NCBI GenBank assembly: GCA_946886975.1
Contig: CAMPJV010000084.1
Span: forward strand, 1 to 9,221
Source of the DNA: an uncultured Taibaiella sp.
GTDB lineage: Bacteria > Bacteroidota > Bacteroidia > Chitinophagales > Chitinophagaceae
DNA: 9,221 nt
Direction: 5' to 3'
Part shown: positions 6,256-9,221 of the stretch, piece after piece
Layout: every line of letters starts with the position of its first letter
Numbering within the stretch: position 1 is the stretch's first letter
Made by a program: the position numbers and the translations under genes
Notes under the pieces: generated by a model
Seen by the model: the letters and a program-made list of their open reading frames with translations, nothing else
Database searches by the model: none
What the model was told of the DNA's origin: nothing

Positions 6256-6516
6256 GAAATGGATATCTATGATACTATTTAGCTGGATGAGCATACCGCC
6301 CTTTAGCTGTAGGTACTCGTCAGACATGGACCAGACGGTTGTCTCGACGGTTTTGGGTCCCTGGGTTGTTTCGAAGGTGATGGTGGTCTTACCCTTGAAT
6401 TCGTTTCCGAGCCGAACAGCATAGGCCAATTCGGTGCGCCAGTACTCGGAGTTATCAACGAAAGCGGGGATGATCTTGAAAAGTGGAATTTCCTCTTTGG
6501 CAATGGTTGTAGGCAT
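6253..6516 (-). CDS. Small conserved-looking protein, 87 aa, function unknown
   Basis: A soluble 87-aa protein with no signal peptide, membrane helix or Cys. The N-terminal half is helical or loop (FVDNSEYWRTELAYAVRLGN); the C-terminal half is a run of short beta strands (KTTITFETTQG, KTVETTVWSMSD, EYLQLKGGMLIQLNSIIDI) that suggests a small barrel-like fold. I have the impression that the VETTVW...LKGG...I pattern recurs in small Bacteroidota hypothetical proteins, but I cannot name a family. The start is a clear ATG with no strong Shine-Dalgarno. It is flanked by a 157-nt upstream gap holding a palindrome and a hairpin, and is not tightly linked to either neighbour, so it is probably transcribed alone. 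No function is assigned. Confidence 0.72.
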   Translation of the reverse strand: MPTTIAKEEIPLFKIIPAFVDNSEYWRTELAYAVRLGNEFKGKTTITFETTQGPKTVETTVWSMSDEYLQLKGGMLIQLNSIIDIHF

Positions 6517-6548
6517 GTTCTCAGATTTGAGTTAACCTAAGTTACTCA

Positions 6549-6563
6549 TATTTTCAGAAAATA
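6549..6563. promoter_or_regulatory. Perfect 7-1-7 palindrome upstream of the 87-aa gene, possible operator
   Basis: TATTTTC-A-GAAAATA is a perfect inverted repeat of 7 bp with a single central base, starting 33 nt upstream of the ATG at 6516. Its size and place suit a dimeric regulator site in the promoter of the small gene, but AT-rich palindromes also arise by chance. No clear TAnnTTTG was found next to it. Confidence 0.3.
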
Positions 6564-6607
6564 CTAGCTGCTACTGAGGTTTTTTTAACAGGTTTTTAAA
6601 GTGGTGC

Positions 6608-6641
6608 GCTGCCCTGTCCGCTGTGGTAGACTAATGGCAGC
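6608..6641 (-). other. Stem-loop downstream of the TonB-like gene
   Basis: GCTGCC (6608-6613) and GGCAGC (6636-6641) can pair, with TGC/GCA extending the stem beyond a 3-nt bulge and a GTC/GAC pair in the loop. It lies 33 nt after the stop of the TonB-domain gene in transcription order. No U-tract follows on the - strand, so it is at best a weak or Rho-assisted terminator or an mRNA 3' stabiliser. Confidence 0.25.
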
Positions 6642-6673
6642 AGTGCATAAAATACCTGAATTAAACTGTCGGG

Positions 6674-7282
6674 CTATTGTCGCCTGAAGGAAACGGGGAG
6701 GGTGTAATAGACGTTCACATACATCCCCTTGTGCCGGGCCGGGACCCAGCGGGGCATTTCCTCTACTAGCTTTACAGCCTGGGCGTCGAGGGCGGGGGTT
6801 ACGGAGTCTACCACCTCAACATCCCTGATATCGCCGAGGATGGTGACTATGAACTTTACCTTTACGGTGTCGCCCACCTGGTCGATGAAGGAGCTATCGG
6901 GGTATTGAAGATTAGCACGGATGTATTGCTGAAGGTCGCCATTGAATTCAGGCATCTCATCGGCGTATGTGAGTACCGGAGGTATGGGCCTGTCGTCAAG
7001 TGGTGGATTGTAGATGGGTTCGAAGTATGCAGGGGCATGGTAGACAGGAGGTCGGGGTGCGGCCTTCCTTGCTTTGGTGCTTTTTGACCGGGAAGCAGTT
7101 TTCTTCCTGGCGGTGGACTTTTTCTTTGTGGCTACGGGCTTCTTCTTCACCGTGGTCTTTGACCTGGCAGTTGTGGTTTTTTTAGTGGATTTGGACGGTG
7201 CGGGCTTCTTCTTCTGAGCTTGCGACGCACCAGGAACCAACATCAACAAAGCCAGTGTAAGTAAAAGAAATATCCGCCTCAT
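6674..7282 (-). CDS. Secreted TonB C-terminal-domain protein with a histone-H1-like basic tail
   Basis: A 202-aa protein in three parts. Residues 1-22 form a cleavable signal peptide (hydrophobic LLLTLALLMLVPG, likely cut after ASQA). Residues 24-77 are a low-complexity Lys/Arg/Ser/Thr/Ala/Pro tail with 23 basic residues and no acidic one, much like a histone H1 tail. Residues about 108-200 are a TonB C-terminal domain: MPEFNGDLQQYIRANLQYP, VKVKFIVTILGDIRDVEVV, LDAQAVKLVEEMPRWVPA and VYYTLPVSF. Classic TonB keeps an uncleaved N-terminal anchor to reach ExbB/ExbD; here the Ala-x-Ala site suggests release into the periplasm, so it may not transduce energy in the usual way. The basic tail could bind peptidoglycan or LPS; that is inference. 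A TAnnTTTG element lies 20 nt upstream, and a TonB-dependent receptor is the next gene upstream, but the 252-nt gap argues against one transcript. Confidence 0.87.
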   Translation of the reverse strand: MRRIFLLLTLALLMLVPGASQAQKKKPAPSKSTKKTTTARSKTTVKKKPVATKKKSTARKKTASRSKSTKARKAAPRPPVYHAPAYFEPIYNPPLDDRPIPPVLTYADEMPEFNGDLQQYIRANLQYPDSSFIDQVGDTVKVKFIVTILGDIRDVEVVDSVTPALDAQAVKLVEEMPRWVPARHKGMYVNVYYTLPVSFRRQ

Positions 7283-7301
7283 AGTCTGCTTTTTGCCGGT
7301 G

Positions 7302-7309
7302 CAAATTTA
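7302..7309 (-). promoter_or_regulatory. Candidate -7 element for the TonB-domain gene
   Basis: TAAATTTG on the - strand matches the Bacteroidota -7 consensus TAnnTTTG exactly. Transcription would begin near 7295, giving a leader of only about 13 nt before the ATG at 7282. No TTTG is seen at the -33 distance (the region reads CCGCA), so this promoter is weaker or the match is chance. Confidence 0.35.
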
Positions 7310-7369
7310 GGAAATTCTCATGCCCCGGTGCGGATCATTTGTCTCCCGCCTTGATCCTGTGGTAACGGC

Positions 7370-7401
7370 CTCCTCCGGGCCGTTCAACGACACCGGAGGA
7401 G
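7370..7401. repeat. Perfect 9-bp inverted repeat, GC-rich
   Basis: CTCCTCCGG (7370-7378) and CCGGAGGAG (7393-7401) form a 9-bp GC-rich stem with a 14-nt loop; two more G-C pairs form after one C-C mismatch. It sits in the gap between receptor and TonB-like gene, 9 nt left of a tandem repeat. Neither strand has a T-run after it, so it is not a standard terminator. Confidence 0.6.
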
Positions 7402-7410
7402 CCCTACCCT

Positions 7411-7454
7411 TATAGAGACCTTATAGAGACCTTATAGAGACATTATAGAGACGC
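7411..7454. repeat. Tandem repeat, four units of 11 bp (TATAGAGACCT)
   Basis: Four head-to-tail copies: TATAGAGACCT twice exactly (7411, 7422), then TATAGAGACAT (7433) and TATAGAGACGC (7444). The nine-base core TATAGAGAC is unchanged in all four. An 11-bp period is close to one helical turn, so copies face the same side of the DNA, as in repeated protein-binding sites; replication slippage is an equally simple cause. Confidence 0.9.
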
Positions 7455-7534
7455 AGCTTCACTGTTACTCCTACTACCAAGCAGTTGCCCTTGTAGGAAA
7501 CTACCATATAGCTATGCTCAAATGAGTTGGAACA

Positions 7535-9221
7535 TCAAAACGGAATTATAATCAGCAGGCTTATGTTTCTGCCGGTGTTAAATATACCCTGTCTGCCTGT
7601 TGCATAGTTGTATGGGGCGTACTTGAGCCTGCTGAGGTGACTCTGGTATGGAGTATCCAGGAGATTCTGACCAGCGAGCGTGATGGAACAGATGGTTCTT
7701 TGCTTTCTGCTCTGGAGGTCAAAGCCAAGGCCTGCGGACAGGAGCGTATAACCAGGGGTGGTTGTTTCCGTGTGGTAGGCTGAGAAGATGTCCGACTGGG
7801 CAAAGTTGACATCGAGGCCAAGCTTTGCAAATCCATTCTTCAGCCAATGGTTGAACGACCGCTTCTGTACTCTGAGCTCTATAAGCCAGCGGGCAGGCGG
7901 GATAGACGGCAGATTGGTGGTGCTGTCTGTGCCGCCAATGGCCTTGCCACGGACATAGGAGAAGGTATTCTCAAGATGCAGCCAATCCAGAGGATGGGGG
8001 TGGACATCGAGATAGAGCTCGCCGCCATAGAGGTGTGCATCGGACTGATGATAAACGAAAGCGGGATAGCCTTCTTCATTACCAAGGGCGGGAATTGAAT
8101 CGGCGCCGCTGGCTGCAGTAAGCTTCCTAAGGTAAATGAAGTTGCTGATATAGTTGTAGAAGAGCGCACCATTAAAGTGAATATGATCGGCATTGTATTC
8201 TACGCCCATGTCGGCCTGCATGCTGTTCTCTGCTTTCAGCGCGTTGTTGCCGTACTCATAACGAATTGTTCCTTCATGCACTCCGTTGGCTGACAGCTCC
8301 GCAATATTTGGCGCTCTGTATCCGCTTGCGAGATTGAGCTTTAGGGTAGTCCTGTCGGTGAGCGCATAAGCCGCGCCAATGCTGCCGGTGGGATTAGAGA
8401 AGCTCCTACGGAAGGCCGCGAACTTTACCATACCGCCTTCCTCAGGTTCCTCAGTTCTTTCGCCGGTGGAGTCGAGAAAAAGACTCGAGGAAGAAATGGT
8501 GCGGTAATCATACCTGAGTCCACCGGAAAGCGACCATTTTCCAATGTCCTTTCTGGCTATGGCATACAGACCTGCATCAGTAAGGGTATAGTCCGGGATG
8601 AGGAACTCTATGCCCTTATTCGAATTACCCTGATGCATGCCATTCACCCCGGCTGTGACCTGCCACCGGCCGGCTGAAGGGAAGAAGTACTTGAGGTCAT
8701 AACTGAACGTCTTAAGCAGAAACTGCAAACCGGCATCATCCGGCTGCAGCACATCTTCAAACTCCCTTCGCGAGTTCTGCTGATAGCCAAGCGTTAAACC
8801 TATGCGGCCACTGTTGCTCAAATAGAAATTGTTATTCCAGGCAAGCTTCTGATGGCTGATCTGCTGACGAGGCACCTGCTTTGCATAAGACAGTCCGTCC
8901 TGATCTGATGCGAGCGCCTCTTCTTCGCTGCCATGATTGTTAATCAACCTAAGGAAAGAACCAGTTGCGCTATCCCTGTCACCCTCAGCGATGCCTACCT
9001 GCTGACTGAAGGAAGTAAAGGAAATGCGGGAGTAGCCCCACTGCCTGTGGAGGCCAAAGCTGGCTCCATAGTTGGTGTTGCGAAAGCGGGAATTGTGGAC
9101 GTAGCCATCGTATCTGTTCCTGTAGTCATGTGCAGCCTTTCCGGTTCCATAGACATTCCAGGTGAAACCTTTCCGGCTGCCACCGAGGGCGGCGTGCCCG
9201 GCAAGCAGGCCATTATTCGTC
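7535..9221 (-). CDS. TonB-dependent outer-membrane receptor, barrel domain, 5'-partial
   Basis: The frame is open to the right edge, so the start, signal peptide and plug domain are outside; 561 residues of barrel are visible. Typical TonB-dependent receptor blocks are present: a VHNSRFRNTNYGASFG start of barrel strands, TTLKLNLASGYRAPNIAEL (the usual YRAPN motif), NALKAENSMQADMGVEY, LPSIPPARWLIELR, GYTLLSAGLGFDL, and a C-terminal strand ending NISLLIIIPF with the terminal Phe used by BAM. It would take up a metal complex, siderophore, vitamin or glycan across the outer membrane, powered by TonB. The IPPAR segment and overall strand pattern recall ZnuD/CirA-like metal receptors, but substrate cannot be told from the barrel alone. 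TTG at 8947 is internal. The TonB-domain gene downstream is a plausible partner. Confidence 0.93.
   Translation of the reverse strand, partial: TNNGLLAGHAALGGSRKGFTWNVYGTGKAAHDYRNRYDGYVHNSRFRNTNYGASFGLHRQWGYSRISFTSFSQQVGIAEGDRDSATGSFLRLINNHGSEEEALASDQDGLSYAKQVPRQQISHQKLAWNNNFYLSNSGRIGLTLGYQQNSRREFEDVLQPDDAGLQFLLKTFSYDLKYFFPSAGRWQVTAGVNGMHQGNSNKGIEFLIPDYTLTDAGLYAIARKDIGKWSLSGGLRYDYRTISSSSLFLDSTGERTEEPEEGGMVKFAAFRRSFSNPTGSIGAAYALTDRTTLKLNLASGYRAPNIAELSANGVHEGTIRYEYGNNALKAENSMQADMGVEYNADHIHFNGALFYNYISNFIYLRKLTAASGADSIPALGNEEGYPAFVYHQSDAHLYGGELYLDVHPHPLDWLHLENTFSYVRGKAIGGTDSTTNLPSIPPARWLIELRVQKRSFNHWLKNGFAKLGLDVNFAQSDIFSAYHTETTTPGYTLLSAGLGFDLQSRKQRTICSITLAGQNLLDTPYQSHLSRLKYAPYNYATGRQGIFNTGRNISLLIIIPF

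Larger units (their letters stand above)
7283..7534. other. Intergenic gap between receptor and TonB-like gene
   Basis: This 252-nt stretch has no believable gene. Besides the -7 element, the 9-bp inverted repeat and the 11-bp tandem repeat listed separately, it holds a weaker hairpin next to the receptor end (CAAG 7478-7481 with CTTG 7490-7493, extended by CTA/TAG past a one-base bulge) that could protect or end the receptor mRNA. No U-tract follows. Confidence 0.5.

Noticed and set aside
6586..6600. Two T-runs (AGGTTTTT repeated) as a + strand terminator
   Set aside because: No gene is transcribed toward it on the + strand and no GC-rich stem precedes the T-runs.
7370..7401. Rho-independent terminator for the receptor gene
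   Set aside because: The stem is strong but neither strand has a U-tract after it, and it lies about 130 nt from the receptor stop.
8995..9213. 72-aa frame on the - strand near the right edge
   Set aside because: The receptor frame is open throughout this stretch and translates to typical barrel strands, so this Met/Thr/Pro-rich frame is a shadow.

Overview
This window most likely comes from a Bacteroidota genome, and the gene content would suit a Chitinophagaceae-like soil or gliding relative. The family-level placement is inference. Supporting signs are a type IX secretion (T9SS) C-terminal sorting domain, a SusC/ZnuD-style TonB-dependent receptor, a TonB C-terminal-domain protein with the typical Bacteroidota MPEF signature, signal peptides ending in A-Q, and candidate promoters with the Bacteroidota -7 element TAnnTTTG. 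No rRNA, tRNA, CRISPR array, transposase or phage gene was seen.

Left block (1-1715, + strand): the C-terminal part of a thermolysin-like (M4) metallopeptidase with a T9SS sorting domain, followed 2 nt later by a small outer-membrane beta-barrel protein. This block is visibly more AT-rich than the rest: in 601-660 I count 24 of 60 G/C, against 39 of 60 in 2461-2520. It converges on the next block with only 18 nt between stop codons.

Middle block (6071 down to 1734, - strand): a tightly packed operon in transcription order. It encodes an acyl carrier protein, an LpxL/HtrB-type acyltransferase, a hotdog 3-hydroxyacyl-ACP dehydratase, a secreted protein of unknown function, an unrecognised 141-aa protein, a 4HBT-type thioesterase and a beta-ketoacyl-ACP synthase. 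Several genes overlap, which suggests translational coupling, and a good Bacteroidota promoter lies just upstream of the ACP gene. The set matches the accessory half of flexirubin/dialkylresorcinol or aryl-polyene clusters: a chain is built on the dedicated ACP, elongated by the ketosynthase, dehydrated, trimmed by the thioesterase and transferred by the membrane acyltransferase. No ketoreductase, ammonia-lyase, chain-length-factor partner or exporter is in the window, so the product cannot be named. Inside the operon, between the secreted protein and the 141-aa protein, the whole intergenic gap is a degenerate heptanucleotide array (about 18 units in one register) that places stop codons in all frames of both strands.

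Right block (6253-9221, - strand): a small conserved-looking 87-aa protein, a secreted TonB-C-terminal-domain protein with a histone-H1-like basic tail, and the C-terminal barrel of a TonB-dependent receptor that runs off the right edge. The 252-nt gap between receptor and TonB-like gene holds a strong inverted repeat, a 4 x 11-bp tandem repeat and a TAnnTTTG element.

No clearly undescribed defence or mobile system is visible. The features most worth a second look are the heptad array, the compact orphan fatty-acid/polyene-type operon with its two unknown members, the H1-like TonB protein, and the M4 homologue with altered active-site helper residues.
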